From the NCBI RefSeq assembly GCF_012911025.1, contig NZ_WUEI01000006.1, positions 1 through 64,000 on the forward strand: a DNA stretch of 64,000 nucleotides, written 5' to 3'. The stretch is from Azoarcus sp. TTM-91 (GTDB lineage: Bacteria > Pseudomonadota > Gammaproteobacteria > Burkholderiales > Rhodocyclaceae). Below, in pieces: positions 7,277-16,864 of this stretch. The position numbers and the translations under genes were made by a program. Within the stretch, counting starts at the first letter, position 1; each line of letters begins with the position of its first letter. The notes beneath the pieces were generated by a model that was given only the letters and a program-made list of their open reading frames with translations, was not told the DNA's origin and ran no database searches.

Positions 7277-10200
7277 TCAGCGCGCGGTGACCACCGGGAT
7301 GCCCTTGAGGCGGGCGCCGGCGGGCGGCAGCGCGTCTTCCGGCACCGCGCGCGCGAGGTAGGGCGACAGGCCGAGGCGGGGCGCCAGCCGGGCTTCCTGC
7401 GCCAGCACGCCGCGCAGGCTGGCGAGCTTGATGTGGCCGTAGCCGCGGATGCGCTCCGGCAGGGCGGCGAGTTCCACCGCGCTGGCGAGGTTGTCGGCGG
7501 TGAGCCGCGGCAGCAGGGCTTCCATCATCTCGGCGTAGCGCGCGGCCAGCTCGCGTTCCATGCGGCGTTCGGCCGTGTGGCCGAAGGGGTCCAGCCAGCT
7601 GCCGCGCAGGAACTTGCCCTTGGCCAGCCAGCCCATGGCTTTGTGCATCCAGCCGCCGTAGCGCAGCTTGCGCGGCGCGCCGCCGTCCTTGGCCCGCGCC
7701 AGCAGCGGCGGCGCCATGTGGAAGGAGAGCTTGAGCTCGCCCTCGAAGGTTTCTTCCAGCGCCTTGGTGAAGCGGCCGTCGGTGTAGAGGCGGGCGACTT
7801 CGTATTCGTCTTTGTAGGCCAGCAGCTTGGCGTAGCCTTGGGCGACGGTGCGGGTGAGCGCGAGTTCGCCGGCGGGGGCGAGCCGGCTTTCGGCGGCGCG
7901 CACCGCGTCCACCAGCTTGCGGTAGCGCGCGGCGTAGGCGGCGTTCTGGTAGCCGGTGAGGAGTTCGCTGCGGTGGGCGATCAGGGCGTCCAGCGTCATC
8001 GCCTTGGGCGCCGGTTCTTCGGCCAGCTCCAGCACGGTGTCCGGCGCGTCGGCGGCGAGGCGGCCGAGGTGGAAGGCCATGCGGTTCATCTCCACCGCCA
8101 CGCCGTTGAGCTGGATGGCGCGTTCCAGCGCCGCCAGCGATACCGGCACCCGGCCGCGCTGCCAGGCGTAGCCGAGCAGCAGCAGGTTGGCGCCGATGGA
8201 GTCGCCCAGCAGGCGCAGCGCGAGGTCGTAGGCATCCACCGTTTCCAGCGCGGCGGGGTCGTCGGCGATGCCGGCGGCGTGGCGCAGCTTGTCGATCAGG
8301 GCGTCGGCATGGAGGCTGGCGTCGGGATCGCGCACGAACTTGTCGGTGGGGTTCTGGTGGCTGCTGGCGACGATGCGGGTGCGGCCGCGGCGCACCGTCT
8401 GCAGGGCGTCGGCGGAGGCGCCGACCACCAGGTCGCAGGCCAGCAGCAGGTCGGCCTGCTGGGTGTCGATGCGCACCTGGTTGAGCAACTCCGGCCGCTT
8501 GGCCCAGCGGATGAAGGCGAGCACCGCGCCGCCCTTCTGGGCGAAGCCCATGAAGTCCAGCTGGGAGCTGGCCATGCCGTCCAGGTGGGCGGCCATGCTC
8601 ACCAGCGCGCCGACGGTGACGACGCCGGTGCCGCCGACGCCGGTGATCAGCATGTCGTAGGGTGCTTCGTCCAGCCCGGTGGCCGGCTGCGGCAGGTGGG
8701 CGATGAGTTCGTCCAGGCGGGCGCCGGACAGCCTGGCGACGCGCTTCTTCAGCCTGGCGCCTTCCACCGAGACGAAGCTGGGGCAGAAGCCCTGCACGCA
8801 GGAGTAGTCCTTGTTGCAGGAGGATTGCTCGATCTGGCGCTTGCGCCCCAGCGGCGTCTCCAGCGGCAGCACCGACAGGCAGTTGGACTGCTGGCCGCAG
8901 TCGCCGCAGCCTTCGCACACTTCGGCGTTGATGAAGATGCGGCGGTCGGGGTCGGGGAAGGCGCCTTTCTTGCGCCGGCGGCGCTTCTCGGCGGCGCAGG
9001 TCTGGTCGTAGATGAGGCAGGTGACGCCCGCGATGCCGCGCAGCGTGCGTTGCACCGCGTCCAGCTCGCTGCGGTGGTGGAAGGTGGTGCCGGGCGGGAA
9101 CAGGTTCTCCTGGCCCTGGTACTTCTCCGGCTCGTCGGACACCACCGCCAGCTTCTTCACGCCTTCGGCCTCGACCTGGCGGGCGATGCGCTCGACGCCG
9201 ATGACGCCATCCACCGGCTGGCCGCCCGTCATCGCCACCGCGTCGTTGTAGAGGATCTTGTAGGTGAGGTTGGCGCGGGCGGCGATGGCCTGGCGGATGG
9301 CGAGCAGGCCGGAGTGGAAGTAGGTGCCGTCGCCCAGGTTCTGGAACACGTGCGGGCGCTTGGTGAAGCGGCCGTGGGCAGCCCAGTCCACGCCTTCGCC
9401 GCCCATCTGGATCAGGCCGGTGGTGTCGCGCTCCATCCACGAGGCCATGAAGTGGCAGCCGATGCCGGCCTGGGCGATGGAGCCTTCCGGCACCCGGGTG
9501 GAGGTGTTGTGCGGACAGCCGGAGCAGAAGTAGGGCAGGCGGCGCACCGCGTCGGCGGCGTTGGAGAGCAGTTCGGGGGCGGTGAAGTGGCGCACCCGGT
9601 CGCGGCGGTCCAGCGCCGGCTTGTGCCGCGCCAGCCAGTCGGCGAAGGCCGGCATGATGCGCGAGGGGCGCAGCTCGCCCAGCGCCGAGAGCAGCGCGCA
9701 GCCGCTTACGTCCTGCTTGCCGATGATGCGTGGGCGGGCGTCGGCGGAGCGGTTGAACAGTAGCTCCTTCAGCTGGCGTTCGACCACCGGCGCTTTCTCT
9801 TCGATCACCAGCACTTCGGCGAGGCCGTCGACGAAAGCTTCCATGCCCACCGTTTCCAGCGGGAACACCAGGCCGACCTTGTAGACGCGGATGCCGGCGG
9901 CTTCCAGGTCGGCAGGCGTGAGGTCCAGCCGGCGCAGCACTTCGAGGAAGTCGTAGTGGGCCTTGCCGACGGTGACGATGCCGAGGTCCGCGCCTGGCGT
10001 GGTGCACACCAGGCGGTCCAGCGGATTGGCGCGGGCGAAGGCGCGCACCGCGTCCAGCTTGGCCGCCAGGCGCTGTTCGATGGTGAGGCTGGGCAGATCC
10101 GGCCAACGGTAGTGCAGGCCGCCGGCGGGAACGATGAACTCGGCTGGCGGCGGGAATTCGGTGCGCACCCGGGAGAGGTCTACCGTCATGCCGGACTCGA

Positions 10201-10936
10201 CCACCTCCGAGATGGCCTTGAAGCCCACCCAGTTGCCGGAGAAGCGCGACAGGGCCCAGCCCCACAGGCCGAACTCCAGGTATTCGGCGACGTTGCCGGG
10301 ATGGATCACCGGCATGCTCCAGGCCTGCATGGCGAGGTCGCTCTGGTGCGGCATGGAGGAGGAGACGCAGCCGTGGTCGTCGCCCGCCACCACCAGCACG
10401 CCGCCGCGCGGCGAAGCGCCGTAGGCGTTGCCGTGCTTGAGGGCGTCGCCGGCGCGGTCCACGCCCGGACCCTTGCCGTACCACATGGCGAACACGCCAT
10501 CGACGGTGCGCTCCGGGTCGCTCTGCACCTGCTGGCTGCCGAGCACCGCGGTGCCGCCCAGTTCCTCGTTGATGGCGGGCAGGAACTCGACGCGGGCAGC
10601 GTCCAGCATCTTCTTCGCCTTCCACATCGCCTGGTCCAGCCCGCCCAGCGGCGAGCCGCGGTAGCCGGAGACGAAGCCGGCGGTCTCCAGCCCGCGGGCG
10701 CGGTCCAGCGCCGCCTGCATCAGCGGCAGCCGCACCAGCGCCTGGATGCCGGTGAGGAAGACGGTGCCGGCGGTGGCGCGCAGATTGTCGGCGAGTTGGT
10801 AATCGGGGCGAGCCAGCGGGGTGGCGGGTGCAGGCGGCGCGGCAGATTGGGTGGGGGCCGCAGCCGGCTCCGGGGCCGTGCCTGGGCTGCTACAGGCGTC
10901 TTTTTCAGGGACGTGCTTGGGGCTGGGGGTGTGCAT
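7277..10936 (-). CDS. Indolepyruvate:ferredoxin oxidoreductase, fused alpha and beta/gamma
   Basis: This 1219-residue protein carries the parts of the oxygen-sensitive IOR in one chain. The N-terminal part has a pyruvate-ferredoxin oxidoreductase-like fold (SGYRGSPLGGLD). The TPP-binding part has GCPHNTSTRVP and GIGCHFMASWM. Iron-sulfur cysteines follow (VCEGCGDCGQQSNC and SCNKDYSC...GFC), and a C-terminal gamma domain begins near ITGVGGTGVVT. It converts aryl- or branched-chain pyruvates to acyl-CoA with ferredoxin as acceptor, which suits anaerobic amino-acid or phenylacetate metabolism. Residues 1-45 are a Pro/Ala-rich extension. The ATG at 10936 was chosen because GGAGAG sits just upstream; a GTG lies 12 bp earlier. 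A divergent Lrp/AsnC regulator is adjacent and probably controls it. Confidence 0.92.
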   Translation of the reverse strand: MHTPSPKHVPEKDACSSPGTAPEPAAAPTQSAAPPAPATPLARPDYQLADNLRATAGTVFLTGIQALVRLPLMQAALDRARGLETAGFVSGYRGSPLGGLDQAMWKAKKMLDAARVEFLPAINEELGGTAVLGSQQVQSDPERTVDGVFAMWYGKGPGVDRAGDALKHGNAYGASPRGGVLVVAGDDHGCVSSSMPHQSDLAMQAWSMPVIHPGNVAEYLEFGLWGWALSRFSGNWVGFKAISEVVESGMTVDLSRVRTEFPPPAEFIVPAGGLHYRWPDLPSLTIEQRLAAKLDAVRAFARANPLDRLVCTTPGADLGIVTVGKAHYDFLEVLRRLDLTPADLEAAGIRVYKVGLVFPLETVGMEAFVDGLAEVLVIEEKAPVVERQLKELLFNRSADARPRIIGKQDVSGCALLSALGELRPSRIMPAFADWLARHKPALDRRDRVRHFTAPELLSNAADAVRRLPYFCSGCPHNTSTRVPEGSIAQAGIGCHFMASWMERDTTGLIQMGGEGVDWAAHGRFTKRPHVFQNLGDGTYFHSGLLAIRQAIAARANLTYKILYNDAVAMTGGQPVDGVIGVERIARQVEAEGVKKLAVVSDEPEKYQGQENLFPPGTTFHHRSELDAVQRTLRGIAGVTCLIYDQTCAAEKRRRRKKGAFPDPDRRIFINAEVCEGCGDCGQQSNCLSVLPLETPLGRKRQIEQSSCNKDYSCVQGFCPSFVSVEGARLKKRVARLSGARLDELIAHLPQPATGLDEAPYDMLITGVGGTGVVTVGALVSMAAHLDGMASSQLDFMGFAQKGGAVLAFIRWAKRPELLNQVRIDTQQADLLLACDLVVGASADALQTVRRGRTRIVASSHQNPTDKFVRDPDASLHADALIDKLRHAAGIADDPAALETVDAYDLALRLLGDSIGANLLLLGYAWQRGRVPVSLAALERAIQLNGVAVEMNRMAFHLGRLAADAPDTVLELAEEPAPKAMTLDALIAHRSELLTGYQNAAYAARYRKLVDAVRAAESRLAPAGELALTRTVAQGYAKLLAYKDEYEVARLYTDGRFTKALEETFEGELKLSFHMAPPLLARAKDGGAPRKLRYGGWMHKAMGWLAKGKFLRGSWLDPFGHTAERRMERELAARYAEMMEALLPRLTADNLASAVELAALPERIRGYGHIKLASLRGVLAQEARLAPRLGLSPYLARAVPEDALPPAGARLKGIPVVTAR

Positions 10937-11087
10937 CGGTCTCTCCACTGGCGGGCGGCCGTCGGGCGGCTGCTCTTTGTCGTCATTGGAGAGAGCTTAG
11001 GGGGCTCAGGTGGATGATGCGTTCTTCAATTCGCCGGAATAGGGGGCAATCGAGTAGATTTGTGCTCTGAATTGGCGGGATGGAGGA

Positions 11088-11558
11088 ATGAAGATGTTCG
11101 ACCGAATGACGCGCCGCATCCTGGACGCGCTGCAGCGCGACGCCCGGCTGTCGGTGCAGGACCTGGCGGCGGCGGTCGGCCTGTCCGCCACGCCGTGCTG
11201 GCGGCGGCTGAAGGAGATCGAGAAATCCGGCGTGGTGCGGCGGCACACGGTGCTGCTGGACCGCGAGGCGCTGGGGCTGAAGGAGTGCCTGATGGCGCAT
11301 GTGACGCTGCTGCGTCACGCCGGCAACACGGTGGAGGAGTTCGAGCGTGCGGTACTCACCCATCCGGAGGTGATCGAGTGCTACAGCACCACCGGTGATG
11401 CGGACTACATCCTGAAGATCGTGGTGCCGGACATGAAGGCCTACGACGCTTTCCTGCACAAGCGCATCTTCAGCATTCCCGGCGTGGCCAACGTGCGCAC
11501 CGCGGTGGTGCTGCGGGAGGTGAAGTACGACACCTTGCTGCCGATCGATACCGAGTGA
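11088..11558 (+). CDS. Lrp/AsnC family transcriptional regulator
   Basis: This 156-residue regulator has an N-terminal winged helix (about residues 5-60; RILDALQRDARLSVQDLA, LSATPCWRRLKEIEKSG) and a C-terminal RAM/AsnC ligand-binding domain (about 68-145; HPEVIECYSTTGDADYILKI). These regulators form octamers and bind amino acids. The gene diverges from the indolepyruvate:ferredoxin oxidoreductase gene across about 150 bp, the usual arrangement for an amino-acid-responsive activator of that enzyme. The ATG at 11088 follows TGGAGGA. Confidence 0.9.
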   Translation: MKMFDRMTRRILDALQRDARLSVQDLAAAVGLSATPCWRRLKEIEKSGVVRRHTVLLDREALGLKECLMAHVTLLRHAGNTVEEFERAVLTHPEVIECYSTTGDADYILKIVVPDMKAYDAFLHKRIFSIPGVANVRTAVVLREVKYDTLLPIDTE

Positions 11559-11675
11559 GGAGCGCTGCGGCCCACTTCGGCAGGGAAAAGGGGCGTAGAG
11601 GCTCGGCTGCGTTTCAACTCGACGAAGCTTCCTCTTTCCTCCTCAGCCCTTCCCCATTTCTGCTAGGGAGAGGAG

Positions 11676-11706
11676 GGCCGTCGGTTGCATGAGTCCGCCG
11701 ACGGCC
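11676..11706. terminator. Hairpin between convergent lrp and PilZ genes
   Basis: A 9-bp perfect stem (GGCCGTCGG with CCGACGGCC) with a 13-base loop lies between the convergent genes. U-runs are poor on both strands. Confidence 0.45.
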
Positions 11707-11713
11707 GCGCTTC

Positions 11714-12076
11714 TTACTCTTCGATTTCCGGGTTCTCGCCGACGGTGAAGCGTTCCAGCAGGGTTTCCAGGGCCTTGGCTATGGCGGGCTTGTCCAGGTT
11801 CACCAGGCGCAGGCCGGTGATCTGCAGGTCGGGCTGGGCGTCCGGGCCGCTCCATTGGGCCAGGGCTTCGAACACTACCGAGCGGGTCTTGCCGTTGGCA
11901 TCCGGATAATCGACCCGCAGCTTGTGCACCGGGCCTGCGGGCAGCGGCTTTTCGCCGTAGAGCAGGAAACCGCCGGGCGAGATGTCGCCGATGCGGCCGA
12001 GCAGGGCATCGCTGTCGGCATCGTGCACGCGGAAGTTGAGGGAGATGGCGCGGCGGCGGTAGAGGCGTCTGTCCAT
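11714..12076 (-). CDS. PilZ domain protein (cyclic-di-GMP binding)
   Basis: This stand-alone PilZ domain of 120 residues has the two-part c-di-GMP signature: an arginine-rich start (RRLYRRRA) and DISPGG about 25 residues later. A C-terminal acidic tail follows (ENPEIEE). Such proteins couple c-di-GMP level to motility, exopolysaccharide or pilus function through partner proteins. It lies 124 bp downstream of a lytic transglycosylase gene on the same strand. Several cyclases and GGDEF-EAL proteins are encoded about 23 kb away in this window and could supply its ligand. Confidence 0.85.
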   Translation of the reverse strand: MDRRLYRRRAISLNFRVHDADSDALLGRIGDISPGGFLLYGEKPLPAGPVHKLRVDYPDANGKTRSVVFEALAQWSGPDAQPDLQITGLRLVNLDKPAIAKALETLLERFTVGENPEIEE

Positions 12077-12200
12077 GATGGCGCTCTCAGTGGGCCGCTT
12101 GCTGCAGCGGCTGGGTGGCGGCTTGGTCCATCGGTCTCCTCCTCGAGGCGTCTGTTCTTGTTGGTGGGCCCGGTGATGGCTGCACCGTGGCCGGTCTTGC

Positions 12201-12839
12201 TCAGTTCACCGGGGCCGCGTCGCCGACGGCGAGGCGGGCCGGCGCCCAGCTCCATTGCTTTTCCCAGGCGGTGCGGACCAGGTTGGGATACTCGGGCTTG
12301 CCCAGGCTGCCGTTGTAGCGGCCCAGGGCGCGGAAGAGGTCGCCCTTCTCGATGTCCAGGTAGTGGCGCAGGATGGTGCAGCCGTAGCGCAGGTTGGTGC
12401 GCAGATGGAAGAGGTTGTCGTTCGGCCGGCCGAGCACGTTGAGCCAGAAGGGCATGACCTGCATGAAGCCGCGCGCGCCGGCACTGGAGATGGCGTACTT
12501 GCGGAAATTGCTCTCGACCTGGATCAGGCCCAGCACCAGCTGCGGGTCCAGCCCGGCGCGGGTGGCTTCGTAATGCACGCTGACCAGCAGTTCGCTGCGG
12601 TAGGCTGCATCCGGGATGCGTCTCTCCAGTCGGCGCGACATTTCCGCCAGCCAGCGGGCGCGTTCGCCGGCGTCCGGAATCGGCAGCGTCGGCGCGGCCG
12701 AATCGCTCACCGCCGCATGCAGCGCCGCCTGCACGCTGGCCGCCAGCGGTTCGTACTGCTGCGCACCGGCCAGGGCGAAGCCGCTGGTGGCGGTGAGCAG
12801 CGCGAAGGCGAGCGGGCGCAGGAGGCGGAGGGCGTGCAT
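12201..12839 (-). CDS. Soluble lytic murein transglycosylase (SLT domain)
   Basis: This 212-residue exported protein has a signal peptide (LRPLAFALLTATSGFALAGA, cleavage near residue 26) and an SLT domain with catalytic Glu in GLIQVESNF. The typical SSAGARGFMQVMPFW and a late ALGRYNGSLG motif are also present. It cleaves the MurNAc-GlcNAc bond to give anhydro-muropeptides in the periplasm. The ATG at 12839 begins the signal peptide; an upstream start at 12875 would overlap proS. The gene begins just after proS, probably in the same transcript. Confidence 0.88.
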   Translation of the reverse strand: MHALRLLRPLAFALLTATSGFALAGAQQYEPLAASVQAALHAAVSDSAAPTLPIPDAGERARWLAEMSRRLERRIPDAAYRSELLVSVHYEATRAGLDPQLVLGLIQVESNFRKYAISSAGARGFMQVMPFWLNVLGRPNDNLFHLRTNLRYGCTILRHYLDIEKGDLFRALGRYNGSLGKPEYPNLVRTAWEKQWSWAPARLAVGDAAPVN

Positions 12840-12862
12840 GCCGACGTTATAGTCGAGGCGGA

Positions 12863-14608
12863 TCAGCCGCGGCAACGGGCGATGACGTGGGCGGCGATGT
12901 CGGCCGGCGCCAGCTTGCTGGCTGCAGCGTCGCGCCGGCCCTGGTACTCCACCACGCCGTCCTTGAGGCCGCGGTCGCCGATGGTGACGCGGTGAGGGAC
13001 GCCGATGAGTTCCCAGTCGGCGAACATCACGCCGGGGCGCTCGTCGCGGTCGTCGAGGATGACGTCGATGCCGGCGGCCAGCAGCGCTTCGTAAAGCTTC
13101 TCCGCCTCGGCGCGCACCGCTTCGGACTTGCTCCAGCCCACCGGGCAGAGCACGACTTCGAAGGGGGCGATGGCGTTCGGCCAGATGATGCCGCGCTCGT
13201 CGTTGTTCTGTTCGATGGCGGCGCCGACGATGCGGGTGACGCCGATGCCGTAGCAGCCCATCTCGAAGTGGCGCGGCTTGCCGTCCTCGGCGAGGAAGGT
13301 GGCGTTCATCGCCTTGGAGTACTTGGTGCCGAGGTAGAACACGTGGCCGACTTCGATGCCGCGTTGGATGGCGAGCACGCCCTTGCCGTCCGGCGAGGGA
13401 TCGCCTTCGACCACGTTGCGCAGATCGGCGACCAGTTCCGGTTCCGGCAGGTCGCGGCCCCAGTTCACCCCGGTGTAGTGGAAGTCCGCCTCGTTGGCGC
13501 CGCAGACGAAGTTGCCCATGTCGGCAACGGTGCGGTCGGCGACGATGCGCACCGGCTTCTTCAGGCCGATGGGGCCGAGGTAGCCGGGCTTGCAGCCGAA
13601 GTGCTCCAGGATTTCGGCTTCGGTGGCGAAGCGGAAGCCGGCCTTCAGCCCTTCCACCTTGCCTGCCTTCACTTCATTCAGTTCGTGGTCGCCGCGCACC
13701 AGCAGCAGCCAGACGGTGGTCTTGACCACGCGGCCGGCCTCGTCCGTTTCCTCGGTGGCCAGCACCAGGGACTTCACCGTCTGCGCCAGCGGCAGGCCGA
13801 GCAGTTCGGCCACGTCCTCGCAGCGCTCCTTGCCCGGCGTCGGTGCCTTCTCCAGCGCGGCGGTGGGGGAGACGCGGCCCGGCAGCAGCGACACCGCTTC
13901 GGCCAACTCGATATTGGCGGCGTAGTCGGAGGTGGGGCAGTAGACCAGCGCGTCTTCGCCGGTGTCGGCGATCACCTGGAATTCGTGCGAGCGGTCGCCG
14001 CCGATGGCGCCGGTGTCGGCCGCCACCGCGCGGTAGGTGAGGCCCAGGCGCTCGAAGATGCGGCCGTAGGCGGCGTACATGCGGTCGTAGCTCACGCCGG
14101 CGGCGGCTTCGTCGCGGTCGAAGGAATAGCCGTCCTTCATCACGAACTCGCGGCCGCGCATGACGCCGAAGCGGGGGCGGCGTTCGTCGCGGAACTTGGT
14201 CTGGATCTGGTAGAAGTTTTTCGGCAGCTGGCGGTAGCTCTTCAGCTCCTGGCGGGCGATGTCGGTCACCACTTCCTCGGAGGTGGGCTGCAGCGCGAAG
14301 TCGCGTTCATGGCGGTCTTTCAAGCGCAGCAGCTCGGGGCCCATCTTGTCCCAGCGGCCGGTCTCCTGCCACAGCTCGGCAGGCTGCACCAGCGGCATCA
14401 CCAGCTCGATGGCGCCGGCGCGGTTAAGTTCTTCGCGGATGATGGCTTCCACCTTGCGGATGCTGCGCAGACCCATCGGCATGTAGTTGTAGATGCCGGC
14501 GGCGACCTTGCGGATCATCCCGGCGCGCAGCATCAGCTTCTGGCTGATCACCTCGGCGTCGGAGGGGGCTTCCTTCAGGGTGGAAATATGGAACTGGCTC
14601 GCGCGCAT
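12863..14608 (-). CDS. proS: Prolyl-tRNA synthetase, bacterial type
   Basis: This 581-residue class II synthetase charges tRNA-Pro. It starts [20 protein letters not shown], the standard beginning of bacterial ProS. It has class II motif 2 ([17 protein letters not shown]), an insertion (editing) domain in the middle (about residues 225-380, with the GNFVCGANE region at its end), motif 3 ([14 protein letters not shown]) and a C-terminal anticodon-binding domain. The start at 14608 is preferred over upstream in-frame codons because it matches the family N-terminus. It diverges from rppH, as in many betaproteobacteria. Confidence 0.96.
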   Translation of the reverse strand: MRASQFHISTLKEAPSDAEVISQKLMLRAGMIRKVAAGIYNYMPMGLRSIRKVEAIIREELNRAGAIELVMPLVQPAELWQETGRWDKMGPELLRLKDRHERDFALQPTSEEVVTDIARQELKSYRQLPKNFYQIQTKFRDERRPRFGVMRGREFVMKDGYSFDRDEAAAGVSYDRMYAAYGRIFERLGLTYRAVAADTGAIGGDRSHEFQVIADTGEDALVYCPTSDYAANIELAEAVSLLPGRVSPTAALEKAPTPGKERCEDVAELLGLPLAQTVKSLVLATEETDEAGRVVKTTVWLLLVRGDHELNEVKAGKVEGLKAGFRFATEAEILEHFGCKPGYLGPIGLKKPVRIVADRTVADMGNFVCGANEADFHYTGVNWGRDLPEPELVADLRNVVEGDPSPDGKGVLAIQRGIEVGHVFYLGTKYSKAMNATFLAEDGKPRHFEMGCYGIGVTRIVGAAIEQNNDERGIIWPNAIAPFEVVLCPVGWSKSEAVRAEAEKLYEALLAAGIDVILDDRDERPGVMFADWELIGVPHRVTIGDRGLKDGVVEYQGRRDAAASKLAPADIAAHVIARCRG

Positions 14609-14771
14609 GCTGGGTCGGAATTCTTGGTAGGTGGAATCGGCGGATTCTAGCGCATGGCAGGCTCGCCGGCGCCCTTCGGCCGATGCCCAAAACCGCACCG
14701 GGCGCAAGCTTTCCAACCCCGGGCAAGTGTGGAAGAATCGAGACAGTCCATCAAATTCAGAAGGTTCCATC

Positions 14772-15335
14772 ATGCTCGATCGTGAAGGCTATCGCCCGAA
14801 CGTCGGCATCCTCCTGGTCAATACGCGCAACGAGGTTTTCTGGGGCAAACGCATCCGTGAACATTCCTGGCAGTTCCCGCAAGGTGGCATCAAGCACGGC
14901 GAAACGCCGGAGCAGGCGATGTACCGGGAGCTTCACGAGGAAGTGGGTCTGCGCCCCGAGCACGTGAAAATCCTCGGCCGTACCCGGGGCTGGTTGCGTT
15001 ACGACGTCCCCAAGCACTGGATCAAGCGCGAATGGCGTAATACCTACCGCGGCCAGAAGCAGATCTGGTTCCTGCTGCGGCTGGTGGGGCGGGATTCGGA
15101 TGTGTGCCTGCGGGCCAGTTCGCATCCGGAATTCGACGCCTGGCGCTGGAGCGACTACTGGGTGCCGCTGGATGCGGTGATCGAGTTCAAGCGCCAGGTT
15201 TATCAGCAGGCGTTGACTGAACTATCCCGCATCCTGTTTCGCTCGCGGCCCTGCGAGCTGCCGGAGAGTTACCAGCAATTGGCGGCCGCCCAGCCGCCGG
15301 TGCAGGCGCAGGCGGCAATCACGCAGCGTCCCTGA
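14772..15335 (+). CDS. rppH: RNA pyrophosphohydrolase (Nudix)
   Basis: This 187-residue RppH removes pyrophosphate from the 5' end of mRNA and starts RNase E-dependent decay. The Nudix box spans about residues 38-60 and reads [20 protein letters not shown] followed by VGL, with every catalytic Glu in place. The protein starts [12 protein letters not shown], the family start, and the C-terminal extension is rich in Gln/Ala. It diverges from proS and is followed by a strong hairpin. Confidence 0.95.
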   Translation: MLDREGYRPNVGILLVNTRNEVFWGKRIREHSWQFPQGGIKHGETPEQAMYRELHEEVGLRPEHVKILGRTRGWLRYDVPKHWIKREWRNTYRGQKQIWFLLRLVGRDSDVCLRASSHPEFDAWRWSDYWVPLDAVIEFKRQVYQQALTELSRILFRSRPCELPESYQQLAAAQPPVQAQAAITQRP

Positions 15336-15354
15336 GCCGCGTTTTCGGTATGAA

Positions 15355-15398
15355 CGAATCCCCCGGTGGGTGGCTGAGGCCGCTGACCGGGGGATTCG
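15355..15398 (+). terminator. Long hairpin after rppH
   Basis: A perfect 13-bp stem (CGAATCCCCCGGT with ACCGGGGGATTCG) and an 18-base loop start 20 bases after the rppH stop codon. The T content after it is modest. Confidence 0.6.
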
Positions 15399-15599
15399 CT
15401 TTAGGCCGCCCTCTTTTCGAAACCTCTCCCCGAAAGCACGCCCGGCTTCCCCATTGCAAGCAGTGCGCAGCGAACTCCATTGAGGTCAGCCGGTCCTTGC
15501 GCGTATGCCGGGGTGTTCCCGGTTGTTCGGATGCATCCCCGGCTGGGTTGCCCGGCAATGACCGGGCGGAGTGTTGTCGTGCCGTTCGGGAGGTGTGCC

Positions 15600-16196
15600 A
15601 TGTTGAGGGAACGTTTCGAGCCCATGCGCAGGGTGGAACTGGCCGGAATGAGTTGCAGTATCGCGGACGTGATCGAAGAGCGCCGCGTCCACCTCGACTC
15701 GCCGGCAATTGATGTGATGACGGACCTCAAGCGCATCCCCGCCGCCAGCGTGCCGGCGGCGGAGCCGCACGAGGAGGCGCTGCGGGTGATGCAGATGCGC
15801 GGGGTGCGGCTGCTGCTGGTGGTGGATGGAAGCGGCTTGGTCATCGGTGTCGTTACCGCGGCGGACCTACTCGGCGAACGTCCGCTGCGCGCTGCCAGGG
15901 AGCAGGGCCTGCGGCGCGGGGAGGTGACGGTGGCGCGCGTGATGACGCCGCTGTCGGCGATGGACGCGGTGCGTCACGAGGACGTGCTGCGGGCGGACGT
16001 GGGGCACGTCATCGCCACGCTGGGACGCTCCGGCCGTCAGCATGCCTTGGTGATAGAGAATGCGCAGGATGGCAGGGTGTGCATCCGCGGCATCTTCTCG
16101 CGCACGCAGATTGCCCGTCAGTTGGGCGTCGCCTTGCCCGAAGGGGCGGAGGTGGCGCGGAGCTTCGCCGAGATCGAGGCCGCCATCGCCGCCTAG
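15600..16196 (+). CDS. CBS-domain pair protein
   Basis: This 198-residue cytoplasmic protein has two CBS motifs: one at about residues 40-95 (VMQMRGVRLLLVVDGSGLVIGVVTAADL) and one at about 110-180 (VARVMTPLSAMDAV, IRGIFSRTQIARQLG). CBS pairs usually bind adenosine nucleotides and sense energy status. There is no fused catalytic domain. The ATG at 15600 follows GGGAGGTG; earlier in-frame codons lack a site. It stands alone between rppH and a CNP1-like gene. The target is unknown. Confidence 0.85.
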   Translation: MLRERFEPMRRVELAGMSCSIADVIEERRVHLDSPAIDVMTDLKRIPAASVPAAEPHEEALRVMQMRGVRLLLVVDGSGLVIGVVTAADLLGERPLRAAREQGLRRGEVTVARVMTPLSAMDAVRHEDVLRADVGHVIATLGRSGRQHALVIENAQDGRVCIRGIFSRTQIARQLGVALPEGAEVARSFAEIEAAIAA

Positions 16197-16297
16197 CCGC
16201 CGCGGCTCAACGGCAGGATGCGGCGCGAGCGCATACAATGCGGCCAGAGGCCCGGCGCTGCCGGGCTGCTTCGGCTTCATAGTGGAGAGCAACTGGT

Positions 16298-16864
16298 TTG
16301 AATCGTTTGCCGAATTTGCTGCGCTGCCTGGGGGCAGTGGTGATGGTGGGGGTGGTGTCGCAAGCGCTTGCCGCTGGCCCGTTGGATGACCGGCGGGAGA
16401 ATACGTTGAACGTGGATCCAGACGACGAGGTCTGGAAGGAGCAGGGCTATGAGATGCCCGGCGCTCCCGATCCGGCAAGTTATGTTGGATTTTTCGTCAA
16501 TGCGACCTCCACCGGAGAGTTCTTCATCGACCGTAGCCATCTGAGTATCGGTGAGGATGGAATCGTGCGCTATGTGCTGATCGTGCGCTCGCCGTCGGGT
16601 GCCGAAAGCGCCACCTTCGAGGGCATACGCTGCGATACCCGCGAGCGGCGCCTCTATGCAAGCTGGCATGCCAAGGGTGGTTGGGCTCCGCTGAAGAACA
16701 GTAACTGGCAACGCATGGGGCAGAGCGCCTACAACCGTCCGCGTGCAGTACTCGCGGAAGATTATTTCTGCGATGGCAATGCGCCGCCGCGTGACAGGAA
16801 AGCTGCCCTGATTCGCCTCGAAGGGGGCGCGGAATACACTGATCCGAGGAACAGGATGCCATGA
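16298..16864 (+). CDS. CNP1-like family exported protein
   Basis: This 188-residue protein has a signal peptide (LRCLGAVVMVGVVSQALA, cleavage near residue 26) and a mature domain with motifs FFIDRSHLSIGEDGIVRYVL, GIRCDTRERRLYA and a conserved Cys pair (Cys in GIRCDT and in EDYFCDG). This matches the CNP1-like family of betaproteobacteria, whose function is not established. Start codon: TTG at 16298, with GGAGAG ten bases upstream and the signal peptide following at once. The stop codon overlaps the coq7 start (ATGA), so the two are translationally coupled. Confidence 0.75.
   Translation: MNRLPNLLRCLGAVVMVGVVSQALAAGPLDDRRENTLNVDPDDEVWKEQGYEMPGAPDPASYVGFFVNATSTGEFFIDRSHLSIGEDGIVRYVLIVRSPSGAESATFEGIRCDTRERRLYASWHAKGGWAPLKNSNWQRMGQSAYNRPRAVLAEDYFCDGNAPPRDRKAALIRLEGGAEYTDPRNRMP

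Noticed and set aside
7241-9763. 840-codon frame on the plus strand opposite the IOR gene
   Set aside because: Low-complexity Ala/Gly/Gln/Val composition and no domain; it is a GC-rich shadow of the real minus-strand gene.
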